Part shown: one piece after another, positions 44,065 through 53,785 of the stretch | How the letters are laid out: each line of letters opens with the position of its first letter | How positions within the stretch are numbered: the stretch's first letter is position 1 | DNA from: Brevundimonas mediterranea | GTDB lineage: Bacteria > Pseudomonadota > Alphaproteobacteria > Caulobacterales > Caulobacteraceae | Direction: 5' to 3' | Assembly: GCF_014196125.1 (NCBI RefSeq) | Contig: NZ_JACIDA010000003.1 | Coordinates: forward strand, 62,001-126,000 | Length of the DNA: 64,000 bases | Notes under the pieces: generated by a model | Databases searched by the model: none | What the model was told of the DNA's origin: nothing | Seen by the model: only the letters and a program-made list of their open reading frames with translations | Position numbers and translations under genes: made by a program

Positions 44065-45843
44065 TCAGAACATCGGCTGGTCGGCCAGGACCACCGCGCC
44101 CTCGCTGCGCATCCGCTCGCCTTCGATGCGGCGCATGACCGCCTGTGCCTGGGGATCTGCCATGACGCCGCCCAGCATGACCAGGGCCTGGGCCGCCTCG
44201 CTCTGGACCCCGAACATCTCGGACAGGGCTTCCCACGGCGACTTCGACTTGGGGAAATGCTTGAAGCGGACAGATTCTCCGGCGGGGATCTTGGCCAGGG
44301 CCTTGGCCTTGGCCACTGCCTCGGTCAGGCCACCCAGCTGGTCGACCAGGCCCAGCGGCAGGGCCTGGGCGCCGGTCCAGACCCGGCCCTTGGCGATCTC
44401 GCGCACGCGGGCCGGCTCCAGCTTGCGGCCCGTCGCCACGCGCGTGATGAAGTCGTCATAGATCCGGTCCATCGAGCCGGCGAAGGCGGCGCGCTGGCTG
44501 TTGGTGAAGGACTGGGTCGGCGAGAAGGCGTCGGCGTAGGGACCGCCCACCGTCAGTTCGCGCATGTCCACGCCGAACCGGCCCAGGGCGTCGGCGATCA
44601 CGAACTTGCCGCCGAACACGCCGATGGAGCCGGTCAGGGTCGAGGGCTGGGCCACGATCCAGTCGGCTTCCGAACTGATCCAGTAGCCGCCGGAGGCCGC
44701 ATAGGCGCCCATGGAGACCACCACCGGCTTGCCTGCCGCCTTGGCCGCGCGCACGGCGGCCAGAATCTGTTCCGAGGCTTCGGGCGATCCGCCCGGCGAC
44801 GAGACGCGGAAGACGATGGCCTTCACGCCCTTGTCCTCGATGGCGTCATAGATGGCCTCGGCCGTGTCGTCCGAATGGATCGAAGAGCCGCCGCCGAAAC
44901 CGCCGCCGTCGCTGCGTCCGGTCACGATGGCGCCCTCGCCGCCGACGATGGCGATGGCGTTCTTGCCCGAGCCGGTGCGCTCGCCCTTGTCCGAGGTGTA
45001 CTGGCCGAACTCGACGATCTCGGCGCCCTTGCCGGCGCGGCGCTTGATCTCGGCCTCGGCCTCCTCGGCTTGGCCGATCTTGTCGATCAGCTTGTTCGCC
45101 AGGGCCTGTTCGGCCGAATAGGGGCCGGCCTCGATCACGGTCTTCAGCGCCGCCGGCGTCGTCTTGCGGTCCTGGGCCGCATTGGCCAGGGCGCTGTCAT
45201 ACAGCGAGGTCATCCAGGCCGTCATGGCCTCGCGGTGCGGGCCGGTATAATCGCTCTGGGTGTATTCGTTGACGGCGTTCTTGTACTCGTAACGCTGCTC
45301 GAAATCGGCGCGCACCCCGTATTTCTCGAACGCCCGCCCCAGGAATACGCTGTCGGCCGAGAAGCCGGTGGCCTGGAAGCCGGCCGTGTTCTGCATCCAC
45401 AGTTCCGAGGCCGAGGCCCCGACCATATAGGTGGACATCACCGCCCCCATGGGCGCGAAGCCCTGGCTGTGGGCGATGACCGGCTTGCCTGAGGCGCGGA
45501 AGCGGCGGATCGCCTGGCGCAGCTCGTCGGCCGTGGCCGGGGTCATGCCGCTTTCCGGCAGGCGGATCAGCAGGGCCTTGACGTTCCCGTCGTCCTCGGC
45601 CTGGGCCAGGCCGTCCACCACCTGGGTCACCGACAGGCCGGACCCGCCGAAGGCCGCGAACGGATTGGTCGAGGGCTGGTCGCTGACGCCCTCGCGCAGG
45701 TCCAGCTCCAGCACCGAGGTCGCGGGCGCCGTCGGCTTGGACGAGCCGGCGATCGCCACGGTCAACAGCACCACCGGAATGACGACGACGAACAGGATCA
45801 GTCCGGTGAAGACACCCAGGACCGTCAGGAAGAATTGCTTCAT
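44065..45843 (-). CDS. sppA: Signal peptide peptidase SppA, 67-kDa type
   Basis: A 592-residue membrane-anchored serine protease that degrades cleaved signal peptides. It has an N-terminal span (LTVLGVFTGLILFVVVIPVV) and two tandem SppA domains. The general-base Lys is in YEYKNAVNEYTQ of the first domain and the nucleophile Ser in AYAASGGYWISS of the second, the arrangement of E. coli SppA. Length fits the long family type. The transcript runs leftward. Confidence 0.93.
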   Translation of the reverse strand: MKQFFLTVLGVFTGLILFVVVIPVVLLTVAIAGSSKPTAPATSVLELDLREGVSDQPSTNPFAAFGGSGLSVTQVVDGLAQAEDDGNVKALLIRLPESGMTPATADELRQAIRRFRASGKPVIAHSQGFAPMGAVMSTYMVGASASELWMQNTAGFQATGFSADSVFLGRAFEKYGVRADFEQRYEYKNAVNEYTQSDYTGPHREAMTAWMTSLYDSALANAAQDRKTTPAALKTVIEAGPYSAEQALANKLIDKIGQAEEAEAEIKRRAGKGAEIVEFGQYTSDKGERTGSGKNAIAIVGGEGAIVTGRSDGGGFGGGSSIHSDDTAEAIYDAIEDKGVKAIVFRVSSPGGSPEASEQILAAVRAAKAAGKPVVVSMGAYAASGGYWISSEADWIVAQPSTLTGSIGVFGGKFVIADALGRFGVDMRELTVGGPYADAFSPTQSFTNSQRAAFAGSMDRIYDDFITRVATGRKLEPARVREIAKGRVWTGAQALPLGLVDQLGGLTEAVAKAKALAKIPAGESVRFKHFPKSKSPWEALSEMFGVQSEAAQALVMLGGVMADPQAQAVMRRIEGERMRSEGAVVLADQPMF

Positions 45844-46065
45844 GGGAGAAGGCGCGCTCGCAAGGGCCGAAAATGGCTCGGCTTCACCATAGCCTCGGAA
45901 CGGTCACCGTCAAATGAACGTCCTGCAACCGGGACAGGGTCTTCGGCGCCGCACCCGTTCCTGTTGCGGCGCCGCGCGACGATTGATGCGCGTGCTGGAA
46001 ATCCCTATATGAGCCGCAAGCGAGCGGGGGCCTGTCGCCCCGCGCCATAGACCGGAGACCGCCCC

Positions 46066-46422
46066 ATGCTGGTCACCCTGATGAAATCCAAGCTGCACCG
46101 CGCCACGGTGACCCAGGCCGACCTCGATTACGAAGGCTCGATCGCCATCGACATGGACCTGCTGGATGCGGCGGGCATCTTCCCGCACGAGCAGGTCGAT
46201 GTGCTGAACATCACCAACGGCGCGCGGTTCACCACCTACGCCATCGAGGCCCCGCGCGGCTCCCGGGTCATCGGCGTCAACGGCGCCGCCGCCCGCCTGG
46301 TCCAGAAGAATGACAAGGTGATCGTCGTCACCTACGGCCAGTTGCCCCAGGAAGAAGCCCGCCAGTGGACGCCGAACGTCGTCCTGCTGGACGACGCCAA
46401 CGAGATCAAGCGCGCCGGCTGA
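46066..46422 (+). CDS. panD: Aspartate 1-decarboxylase (pyruvoyl-dependent)
   Basis: A 118-residue proenzyme that makes beta-alanine for pantothenate and CoA. The self-cleavage site is Gly24-Ser25 in YEGSIAID, where Ser25 becomes the pyruvoyl group. HRATVT and [13 protein letters not shown] are conserved family stretches. Single gene with its own promoter region; a bidirectional terminator follows 50 bp downstream. Confidence 0.96.
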   Translation: MLVTLMKSKLHRATVTQADLDYEGSIAIDMDLLDAAGIFPHEQVDVLNITNGARFTTYAIEAPRGSRVIGVNGAAARLVQKNDKVIVVTYGQLPQEEARQWTPNVVLLDDANEIKRAG

Positions 46423-46471
46423 CGCCCGCCCCTTTCCCACCAGGGAAACGATCGCCCCTCACGCCGAATGC

Positions 46472-46506
46472 AAAAAAGGCCCGCCGTCGCCGGCGGGCCT
46501 TTCTTC
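46472..46506. terminator. Bidirectional intrinsic terminator
   Basis: AAAAAAGGCCCGCCG pairs with CGGCGGGCCTTTCTT around a short TCGC loop. The stem is flanked by A-run and T-run, so it can end panD transcripts and those of the convergent SIMPL gene. Confidence 0.85.
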
Positions 46507-46521
46507 ATTCCGAGCCGGGGA

Positions 46522-47271
46522 TCAGCGGGCGATGTCGTAGACGCCGGTGATGTCGACCCGAACCGTCAGTTCGCCGGCGGCGACCGGAGTGCTGTCGCGG
46601 CTTTCCATCGCCATGGCGCGCGCGGCGAACATCGGTTGCGGCGGCGCGGGCGAATAGCCGCCGCCTTCGCTCAGGTTGCGGATGCCGGCCAGCTGGACGT
46701 TCAGGGCCTGGGCGTACAGCTGCGCCTTGGCCTGCAGGGCCCGCACGGCCAGCTGACGCGCGCGATCCTCGGCCGCGGTCGGATCCTTCAGGCCGAAGCT
46801 GATGCCGTCGATCTGGTTCACCCCGGCGGACACCACGGCGTCGGCGGTGGTCCCGACCTTGGTCAGGTCGTTGATCGTCACCGTCACCCGGTTCACCGCC
46901 TGATAGCCGCGCAGCTTGGGCGGTTCGTTCTGCACATAGTCATATTGCGCCGACAGGTTCAGGCCCGAGGTCTGGACGTCGCGCTCGGCGATCCCGGCGC
47001 GGCGCAGGGCGGCCATGACCTGGGTCATCCGGGTCGCATTGTCGCGCATGGCCTCCTGGGCCGTCGCCGCCTCGGTCTGGACGCCGAAGCTGATGGTCGC
47101 CATGTCCGGCGCGGCCTTGACCTCGCCATAGGCCGACAGGTTCAGCGAGGGCGCCGGCTGCATCATCTGCACCGGCTGCACGGTCTGGGCCATGGCCGGC
47201 GCGACCGCGCTCAGGGCGACGGCGGCCGTCAGGGCGCTGCCCAGCATCAGGGATTTGAACGCGCTTTTCAT
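46522..47271 (-). CDS. SIMPL-domain periplasmic protein
   Basis: A 249-residue exported protein. A signal peptide with predicted cleavage after APAMA is followed by the SIMPL (DUF541) fold: LSAYGEVKAAPDMATISFGV at the start, and the family stretch TRMTQVMAALRRAGI then ISFGLKDP. The frame is open upstream to 47319, but ATG 47271 begins the signal peptide and is preferred. The family is implicated in envelope stress and metal tolerance; the exact function is unclear. Confidence 0.85.
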   Translation of the reverse strand: MKSAFKSLMLGSALTAAVALSAVAPAMAQTVQPVQMMQPAPSLNLSAYGEVKAAPDMATISFGVQTEAATAQEAMRDNATRMTQVMAALRRAGIAERDVQTSGLNLSAQYDYVQNEPPKLRGYQAVNRVTVTINDLTKVGTTADAVVSAGVNQIDGISFGLKDPTAAEDRARQLAVRALQAKAQLYAQALNVQLAGIRNLSEGGGYSPAPPQPMFAARAMAMESRDSTPVAAGELTVRVDITGVYDIAR

Positions 47272-47505
47272 GGGGTAGTCTCCGTAGAACGATCCCGACC
47301 GACAGGTTCGTCGATCCATGGCCGCAACCTTGGCCTTTTATGCCTGAACCAACGCCCGCGCTTCCATGCGGTTTCCGTTCATCTTCATGAATTCGCCGAA
47401 AGCTGTCTGACGACCCCGCGCCCCTTGGCAAGCCGCGCCAACCCCTGCTAGGCGGTTCCTCCCGCCACGCCGCGCGCCAGGACCGCCGGTCCCGTCGCGT
47501 CCTGG

Positions 47506-47581
47506 GGGCCTGTAGCTCAATGGTTAGAGCCGACCGCTCATAACGGTCTGGTTGGGGGTTCGAGTCCCTCCGGGCCTACCA
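47506..47581 (+). tRNA. tRNA with CAU anticodon, probably tRNA-Ile2 (lysidine type)
   Basis: A 76-nt cloverleaf with encoded CCA. Acceptor GGGCCTG pairs with CGGGCCT with two G-U pairs, the anticodon loop is CTCATAA, and the T-arm is GGGTTCGAGTCCC. The CAU anticodon fits elongator Met or tRNA-Ile2. The short D-loop AATGGTTAGAGC resembles the Ile2 form more than Met. A tilS-dependent C34 would settle it. Confidence 0.85.
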
Positions 47582-47666
47582 CTCCTTCCAGACGCCCCAT
47601 GGGCCGGGCAACCATGTTCATCGCCCGCCGTTCTGCCTGCCGAACCATTATCCGCAGGAAACGCCC

Positions 47667-48542
47667 ATGCCCCAAGCCTCCCGCTTCGCCCTCGTCGCAG
47701 CCGCCGCCACCCTGGTCGCCGGTGCTGCCCAGGCTCAATCCACCGGCGCTCAGACGACCCAGGACCGGCTGGGCGCCGTCGTCGGCGCCTTGTTCGGGGA
47801 TCGTCTCGGCCTTTCCGCCATGGACCAGGCCTGGCTGCGCGGGGGACGCCCGCTCAGGGACGGTCAGGCCCAGTTTACGACCCGTATCGACGCCAGCCTG
47901 CGCACGGGCGCGGTCTCGAGTTCGGCGGCCGCGCGGCTTCGCAGCGACTACGTCGCCTTGGTCGATCTTGAAACGCGCTACGCGGCCGACGGCCGGATCT
48001 CGACCGACGAAAGAAGCGACCTTAACGCGCGCTATAACGCCCTGACCCAAAACTTGGAATCGAGTCCGGCTGACTACGGGCAGGCCGACAGCGTGGCCCA
48101 GGGGCGCGCCGCCTTCGGGGCGCGTGTCGACGCCGCCGTTGCGGCCCGTCGCATAAGCCGCACCGAAGCCACGCGGTTGAAGACCGATTATCAAGCCCTC
48201 ATCCAGGTCGAGAGCCGGTATCAGGCCGACGGATCGATAACCGCGACCGAGCGCGCCGATCTGGACGCGCGACTGGATGCGCTCGACGCCCGCGTCGGCG
48301 ACGGCCCGGCGTCTCAGCCCACCAAGCAGACGCCGCGCGCGCGTCTGACGACCCTCGAAACGTCGTTGGCCGGCGCCGAACGTGCGGGCGCGATCACGCG
48401 CTCTGAGGCCGCCGATGTGCGGGTCGAACTGGGCGATTTGCAGCGGCTGGATGCTGCCTATTCGCGTTACACGCCGTCATCCGACGAGGCCGCCTATCTG
48501 ACCCGTCGCATCGGCGAGCTGGAAGCGCGCGTCCGCCGCTGA
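47667..48542 (+). CDS. Exported protein with internal ~70-residue repeats
   Basis: A 291-residue periplasmic protein. A signal peptide ends near residues 20-24 (GAAQAQ). Three related units follow near 66-125, 145-208 and 225-290. The first two share the pattern SRxEATRLxxDYxAL, ExRYxADGxI and ERxDLxAR, and the third is more divergent. The DGRIST and DGSITA turns look like loose EF-hand-style loops. ATG 47667 has AGGAAACGCCC upstream. Family unknown, probably a Caulobacterales envelope protein; the repeats suggest duplication of a helical hairpin. Confidence 0.7.
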   Translation: MPQASRFALVAAAATLVAGAAQAQSTGAQTTQDRLGAVVGALFGDRLGLSAMDQAWLRGGRPLRDGQAQFTTRIDASLRTGAVSSSAAARLRSDYVALVDLETRYAADGRISTDERSDLNARYNALTQNLESSPADYGQADSVAQGRAAFGARVDAAVAARRISRTEATRLKTDYQALIQVESRYQADGSITATERADLDARLDALDARVGDGPASQPTKQTPRARLTTLETSLAGAERAGAITRSEAADVRVELGDLQRLDAAYSRYTPSSDEAAYLTRRIGELEARVRR

Positions 48543-48563
48543 TTGTCGCGGCGGCGGTCGCCG

Positions 48564-49889
48564 TCAGTCGGGCGTCGTCGTGCGGGTCCACCGTTCCACG
48601 TCCGGCTGGAGCCCGATCAGGGCCAGGCCCGCGGCGATGGATTCGAACTCGCCGCCGGTCTCGATCCGGTCGGGGCCGAAGCGGCGGTGGAACAGGGCGC
48701 GGACGGCGGGGGTCAGGGAGGTGCCGCCGGTCAGGAAGACCCGGTCGATCCCCTCCAGCGGCAGACCCGAGGCCTGGAGCGCCTCGTCCAGGGCGGTCTC
48801 GATGGCGGTCAGTTCCGGCGCGATCCAGGCCTCGAACTGGGCGCGCGTGACCGGTTTCTCGATCCGCACGTCGCCGGCCACGAACGAGAACTGGGCCGTC
48901 TCGGCCCGCGACAGGTCCTGTTTCAGGGTCGAGACGGCGCGGTACAGGGCGTGGCCGTGGTTGTCGTCCAGCACCTCGATCAGCCGCTCGATCTTCTCGG
49001 GCTCCAGCGAGGTCGAGGCCAGGCCCCGGATGTCGCGCATGTCGCGCGAGGCCCGCAGCAGGGCCAGCTGGTCCCAGCGGGCGAAGGCGGAATAATAGCG
49101 CTGGGGCGCCGGCAGGGTCTTGCCCAGGCTGGTGTAGAAACTGCCCTTGCCCAGTTCCGGCGACACCAGATTGTCGATGATCCGATAGTCGAAGGCGTCG
49201 CCCGCCACCCCGACCCCCGACCGGGCCAGGGGCGTGGACTTCAGCCCGTCGGGCGTGCGTTCGAAACGGATGATCGAAAAGTCGCTGGTGCCCCCGCCGA
49301 AGTCGGCGACCAGGACGGTGGCGTCCTGTTCCAGTGTGCGGGCGAAATAGAAGGCGGCGCCGACCGGCTCATAGGCGTAGCGGACGTCCTCGAACCCCAG
49401 CCGCTTGAACGCCGTCTCGTAGCGCGACAGGGCCAGGGCCTCGTCGGGCCGGCCGCCGGCGAAGGTGACGGGCCGGCCGACGATGACGCGCGGCGGCAGG
49501 TCGGCCATGGCGGCGCGCGCATGGTGGCGCAGCTTCAGCAGGAAGGCCGACAGCAGGTCCTCGAACGTATAGCGGCGGTCGTGGATGCGGGTCTCGGTGA
49601 AGGCGGCGCTGGCGGCGAAGGTCTTGAACGACTGGATGAACCGGGTGTCGTGCGGATCCTCGACATAGGCCTCGATGGCCCAGGGCCCGGCCTCGACGAT
49701 CCGTTCGGGCCGCCCCTCGCCCTCGGCGGCGTGGAACTGGAAGCTCAGGGCCGAGCGGAAGGTGGCGGTCTCGCCGTCCTCGATCGCGAACTGCACCAGG
49801 ACGGCGCCGGTCGTCGGGTCAGCCAGGGCGACGACGGAATTGGTCGTGCCGAAATCTATGCCGATCGTCAGCGGCTGTGGCGTGGTCAT
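48564..49889 (-). CDS. yegD: Hsp70-family protein (YegD-like)
   Basis: A 441-residue protein with only the actin-like ATPase part of Hsp70. Phosphate-1 motif GIDFGTTNSVVA, phosphate-2 VLVADFGGGTSDFS and FLTGGTSLTPAVR are intact. It lacks a substrate-binding domain, like E. coli YegD. Expected role is a nucleotide-driven chaperone-like ATPase of unknown client. The ATG at 49889 opens the ATPase domain. It has its own unit. Confidence 0.85.
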   Translation of the reverse strand: MTTPQPLTIGIDFGTTNSVVALADPTTGAVLVQFAIEDGETATFRSALSFQFHAAEGEGRPERIVEAGPWAIEAYVEDPHDTRFIQSFKTFAASAAFTETRIHDRRYTFEDLLSAFLLKLRHHARAAMADLPPRVIVGRPVTFAGGRPDEALALSRYETAFKRLGFEDVRYAYEPVGAAFYFARTLEQDATVLVADFGGGTSDFSIIRFERTPDGLKSTPLARSGVGVAGDAFDYRIIDNLVSPELGKGSFYTSLGKTLPAPQRYYSAFARWDQLALLRASRDMRDIRGLASTSLEPEKIERLIEVLDDNHGHALYRAVSTLKQDLSRAETAQFSFVAGDVRIEKPVTRAQFEAWIAPELTAIETALDEALQASGLPLEGIDRVFLTGGTSLTPAVRALFHRRFGPDRIETGGEFESIAAGLALIGLQPDVERWTRTTTPD

Positions 49890-49957
49890 GACCCGGCTCC
49901 TCGAAGGGCGGGCTTCCTACAGCGTCCGGGCGCAATAGGAAACGCCGGATCGGAGCT

Positions 49958-50803
49958 TTACCGGCGGTTCGTCGCCTCGGCGTGTCGCGCCAGCAAGGCT
50001 TCGGCCTGGTCCAGGTGCAGGCGTTCGACCATGGCGCCCCCGACCCGGATCGCGCCACGTCCCCCGCCCTCCGGCGCCGCGAAGGCCTCCACCACGGCGC
50101 GGGCCTCAGCGACCTCGGCCTCGGACGGCGAGAAGGCGGCGTTGGCGGCGGCGATCTGCGACGGGTGGATCAGGCTCTTGCCGTCGAACCCGTACAGCCG
50201 CCCCTGCGCCGCCTCGGCCGCCAGACCGTCCGCATCCTCGATCCGGTTGAACACCCCGTCGATCGCCAGCAGCCCATGCGCCCGCGCCGCCACCACCAGG
50301 GCCGCCAGCCACGGCTTGAACGGTTCGCGGTCCGGCGCTGCGCCGGTCCCCAGGGCCTTGGCCAGGTCGTTGACCCCCAGCATCAGCCCGTCCAGCCGCC
50401 CGCCCGCCGCCGCAATATCGTGCAGCGCGATCAGGCCGCGCGGCGTCTCGATCATGGCCCACAAGTCGGCGCCCTGCGCGCGGGCCGAGATCGCGTGGAC
50501 CGTCTCGACCGTCTCCACCTTGGGCGCGACGATCAGGCCGACGCCCGCCTCCGCCAACGCGTCCAGATCATCCTCGCCCCAGTCGGTGTCCAGGGCGTTG
50601 ATCCGCACGCCCAGCCGTGGCCCGAACCCGCCTGCCTTCACCGCCGCGACCGCCGCCGCCCGCGCCTCGCCCTTGGCCTCGGGCGCCACCGCGTCCTCCA
50701 GGTCCAGGATCGCCACGTCGCAGTCCAGACCCCGCGCCTTCTCCACCGCCCGCGCGTTCGACGCCGGCAGATACAGGACGCTGCGGACCAGATCGCCCCG
50801 CAT
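49958..50803 (-). CDS. CoA-ester lyase, CitE / HpcH-HpaI family
   Basis: A 281-residue TIM-barrel enzyme of the citrate lyase beta-subunit-like family. Motifs: RSVLYLPASNARAVEKA near the start, LDLEDAVAP (metal-binding Glu/Asp), IETPRGLIALHDIA and GFDGKSLIHPSQI. Such enzymes cleave malyl-, citramalyl- or similar CoA esters. It overlaps the upstream SDR stop (TGATG), so the two are coupled. The exact substrate is not determined. Confidence 0.85.
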   Translation of the reverse strand: MRGDLVRSVLYLPASNARAVEKARGLDCDVAILDLEDAVAPEAKGEARAAAVAAVKAGGFGPRLGVRINALDTDWGEDDLDALAEAGVGLIVAPKVETVETVHAISARAQGADLWAMIETPRGLIALHDIAAAGGRLDGLMLGVNDLAKALGTGAAPDREPFKPWLAALVVAARAHGLLAIDGVFNRIEDADGLAAEAAQGRLYGFDGKSLIHPSQIAAANAAFSPSEAEVAEARAVVEAFAAPEGGGRGAIRVGGAMVERLHLDQAEALLARHAEATNRR

Positions 50804-51480
50804 CAGACGCGCCCGGTCACAGGCACCAGGGCCCCGGTCATGGCCCGGCTCTCGGGCGAGGCCAGGAACAGGATCACCGCCGCCAGATCGGCCGGCGCCA
50901 CCCAGGTCGCCGGATCGGCGTCCGGCATGTCCTTGCGGTTGGCCGGGGTGTCGATGATCGAGGGCAGGACGGCGTTGACCGTCACCGACGTCGTCTTCAG
51001 CTCCTCCGCCAGGGCCTGGGTCAGGGCGTGGACGCCCAGCTTGGCCGCCCCATAGGCCCCCATGCCCGCGCCGGGCTTCAGCGCGGCGGCCGAGCCGACA
51101 TTGACGATCCGCCCGTCCGAGGCCGCCTTCAGATACGGCAGGGCCGCGCGGCTGGCGTTCAGGGCCGTGGTCAGGTTCAGCGCCTGCATCCGGTCCCAGG
51201 CCGGCGCCGCGTCGTCCGTCGTCTGCCAGACGAAGCCCCCGGCGATGTTCGCCAGCACATCCAGCCGCCCGAACCGGCTGATCACGGCGGTGAAGGCGGC
51301 CTCGGCCTGGGCCGCGTCGGTCAGGTCCACCCCGCCGATCTCCAGCACCCCGGCCGGAACCGGATGACCCTCGGCATGGTCGATGACAGCGACCGCCAGC
51401 CCCGCCACCCGCGCGGCCTCCAGAACGGCCCGGCCCAGCACCCCGTGCCCGCCGGTAATCACCATCACCCGTTGCGTCAT
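50803..51480 (-). CDS. Short-chain dehydrogenase/reductase
   Basis: A 225-residue SDR: the Rossmann motif TGGHGVLG replaces the classical TGxxxGIG, NIAGG lies near 85, and catalytic Ser with Tyr-x3-Lys lies in VGSAAALKPGAGMGAYGAAK. The ATG at 51480 has GGAGG 5 nt upstream, so it is preferred over 51492. Co-transcribed with the CitE-like lyase, it may act on the same acyl-CoA metabolism. Substrate unknown. Confidence 0.85.
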   Translation of the reverse strand: MTQRVMVITGGHGVLGRAVLEAARVAGLAVAVIDHAEGHPVPAGVLEIGGVDLTDAAQAEAAFTAVISRFGRLDVLANIAGGFVWQTTDDAAPAWDRMQALNLTTALNASRAALPYLKAASDGRIVNVGSAAALKPGAGMGAYGAAKLGVHALTQALAEELKTTSVTVNAVLPSIIDTPANRKDMPDADPATWVAPADLAAVILFLASPESRAMTGALVPVTGRV

Positions 51481-51516
51481 CTCGTCCTCCATCCCTTCCC
51501 CCTCTTGTTCTTCAGC

Positions 51517-52014
51517 TCAACCGGCGGCGAAGACCTTGGCCATCAGCCGCTCCAGCCCCGCTTGGTCCACCGCGTCGAAGGCGGCCGGCGTGGTCGCATC
51601 CACGTCGAACACGGCGATCAGCGCGCCCGCCGCGTCCAGCACCGGCACCACGATCTCGCTGGCCGAGCGGCTGTCGCAGGCGATATGGCCGGGGAAGGCG
51701 TGGACGTCCTCGACGATCTGCGTCAGCCGCTTCGCCGCCGCCGTCCCGCACACCCCGCGTCCGAAGGCGATGCGCAGGCAGCCCAGCGTCCCCTGATACG
51801 GCCCGACCACCAGTTCGTCGGCCTTGTCCGGCGCCACGACGTAGAACCCCGTCCAGAAGAAATGGTCGAAGGCGTCGGCCAGCATCGAGGCCACCGTCGC
51901 CATCCGCGCCGTCACATTCGGCTCCCCGTCCAGCACGGCCAGCACCTCGGCCTCGACCTCGGCGTAACGGTCCGCCTTGTCGGCGGGGCGGTCGTCGCGG
52001 GCGACATAGGACAT
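51517..52014 (-). CDS. msrC: Free methionine-R-sulfoxide reductase (fRMsr, GAF domain)
   Basis: A 165-residue GAF-fold enzyme that reduces free Met-R-sulfoxide. The family Cys residues appear in TLGCLRIAFGRGVCG and IACDSRSASEIVVPV, with VGPYQG before them. The ATG at 52014 is chosen because the frame upstream has no family sequence. It is next to the SDR-lyase pair in the same direction (36 bp). Together with msrA at 21.6 kb, the window holds two sulfoxide repair enzymes. Confidence 0.9.
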   Translation of the reverse strand: MSYVARDDRPADKADRYAEVEAEVLAVLDGEPNVTARMATVASMLADAFDHFFWTGFYVVAPDKADELVVGPYQGTLGCLRIAFGRGVCGTAAAKRLTQIVEDVHAFPGHIACDSRSASEIVVPVLDAAGALIAVFDVDATTPAAFDAVDQAGLERLMAKVFAAG

Positions 52015-52264
52015 GGGCGGCTCCTTCGATTCGCAGCCGATATAGGGGGCGGTCGCCTCCAACGCGAGCTTTCGCCTCAGCGCCGAAATTTCTAAACGTC
52101 GGAAATCACACAACAAGGTTCTTCAGTCCGAAAATAGGGGCTTGCTGCCGCACAGCTTTGTCGCAAAACAGCGTTAACCATGATGAATAATCGGACCTGT
52201 CGGCGCGCGTGGGCGTCGTCCTGCGTCATGGCGTACACAGGATTATCGGGGGCGACGGCGACTG

Positions 52265-53767
52265 ATGAAGGAGCACGACAAAACGGCGCACGACCCCTTC
52301 CGTCTCCAGCGGCATCGCACGCCCCTGGCCGGCGGCGCCCTAGCGATCGTGGTCCTTCTGATCGCCGTTCTGCTCCTGGCCAGTTGCGGCGACGGCCGGC
52401 CGGGCTTCTGGCGTCGCGGCGGCCAGAACGAAGCCGCCCTCTCCTGCCCCCGCCCCGCCTCGGTGACTGGGTCCGAATTCAACGCCCAGGAGGCCGGTCT
52501 GCGGGCCCTGCGCCGCGCCGCCTTCCGCGGCGACGTCTTCGCCCAGCTGGAGCTAGGCTCGCGCTACGCCGCCGTCCGCGCCACCGACAAGAATATCGAG
52601 GACCCGATCGAAAGCGCGGTCTGGTACGCCATGGCCCTGGCCAATGACGAGGGCTACGCCCCTATCAATGGGGTCGATCGCAAGGGCGGCGTGTTCGGCG
52701 GCGGCCTGCGCCCCCTGTCGAAATACGACGACTGCCGCGCCTTCGAACGCCACCGCGCCTATCAGGTGCTGGACCGCCAGCTGTCGCGGATGAGCCGCCA
52801 GGAGCAGGAGGCGGTGCGCGACCGGGTCATCTACATCCTGTCGACCCAGGACGCCGAGGGCTATCGCACCCTGGCCCGGCTGCACGACGGCCTGTACGGC
52901 CCGTTCGGCGAGCCCGAGGACAATCCCGAGGCGCGCGAGGCCCTGGGCCGCGCGCCCGACGGCCAGGGCCTCGGCCAGAAGCGTCCCCGCGGCGGCTATT
53001 GGGCGGCGATCAACCTGTTCCAGCGCAACGACGTCGACGCCTACCTCTACAACTATCTGGCGGTTCAGACCGGCGACGTCGGCGCCTATGTGCTGATGAA
53101 GGATTTCGAACGCTCGTCGCCCGGCCGCGCCCAGTACGCCGGCTTCGTCGAGGCCAAGGCCCGCCAGTGGACGCCGCCGTTCGAATTCTACCCGCTTGAA
53201 GCCCCCGCCTCTGGCGTGCCCTTCTCGGATGAATCCCGGCCGCGCGGCGACGCCTATGAATACGCCCTGTCGCGGCTTCAGGGCGAACTGCCCTTCGTCC
53301 ATGTCGGCCGCGCCCTGCGCTATCTGGGCGTGACCCAGGAGACAGTCACCGCCCCCGAGCAACTGTCCCGGCAACAGATCGAGGCCTTCGAGGCCATGAT
53401 CGGCCATGCGACCGAAAGCCGGCTGTCCCCGGTCGAACGGGTCCGCGCCATTCAGCTGGCGGCCGTCAACGGCTCGTCCGAGGCCCAGCTGGTCCTGGCC
53501 GTCATGTACGCCGAGGGGATCGGCCTGCCCGCCGACTACGCCCGCTCGTTCAAGTGGTTCAGCGAGGCGGCCCGCCAGGGCAGCCCCGAGGCCAAGTTCG
53601 CCATGTCCACCTATTTCGCCCTCGGCGTCGCCGGGGTGGCGGATCAGGACAAGGCCGACGCCGTCGCCTTCCGCATTGAATCCGCGCTGTCGGGCTTCGG
53701 CCCCTCGGCCTCGCGTCTGCAGGCCCTGCTGTCCCAGGTGTCCCGCGCCCAACAACAGCGCCGTTAA
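52265..53767 (+). CDS. Sel1-like repeat lipoprotein
   Basis: A 500-residue protein. An N-terminal hydrophobic segment ends in LLLASC (Cys41), a lipobox-like site, after a long basic tail of about 20 residues that is unusual for a lipoprotein signal. The C-terminal 110 residues carry two or three Sel1/TPR-like repeats (SSEAQLVLAVMYAEGIGL; DYARSFKWFSEAARQGSPEA). Sel1 proteins are scaffolds. Nineteen bp downstream lies the beta-helix gene, so they form an operon. Confidence 0.75.
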   Translation: MKEHDKTAHDPFRLQRHRTPLAGGALAIVVLLIAVLLLASCGDGRPGFWRRGGQNEAALSCPRPASVTGSEFNAQEAGLRALRRAAFRGDVFAQLELGSRYAAVRATDKNIEDPIESAVWYAMALANDEGYAPINGVDRKGGVFGGGLRPLSKYDDCRAFERHRAYQVLDRQLSRMSRQEQEAVRDRVIYILSTQDAEGYRTLARLHDGLYGPFGEPEDNPEAREALGRAPDGQGLGQKRPRGGYWAAINLFQRNDVDAYLYNYLAVQTGDVGAYVLMKDFERSSPGRAQYAGFVEAKARQWTPPFEFYPLEAPASGVPFSDESRPRGDAYEYALSRLQGELPFVHVGRALRYLGVTQETVTAPEQLSRQQIEAFEAMIGHATESRLSPVERVRAIQLAAVNGSSEAQLVLAVMYAEGIGLPADYARSFKWFSEAARQGSPEAKFAMSTYFALGVAGVADQDKADAVAFRIESALSGFGPSASRLQALLSQVSRAQQQRR

Positions 53768-53785
53768 CAGGGAGGGTCTGGTCGC

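Noticed and set aside
48543..50957. 804-codon plus-strand frame across the Hsp70-like and CitE-like genes
   Set aside because: It spans two recognisable minus-strand genes and has antisense-type composition.
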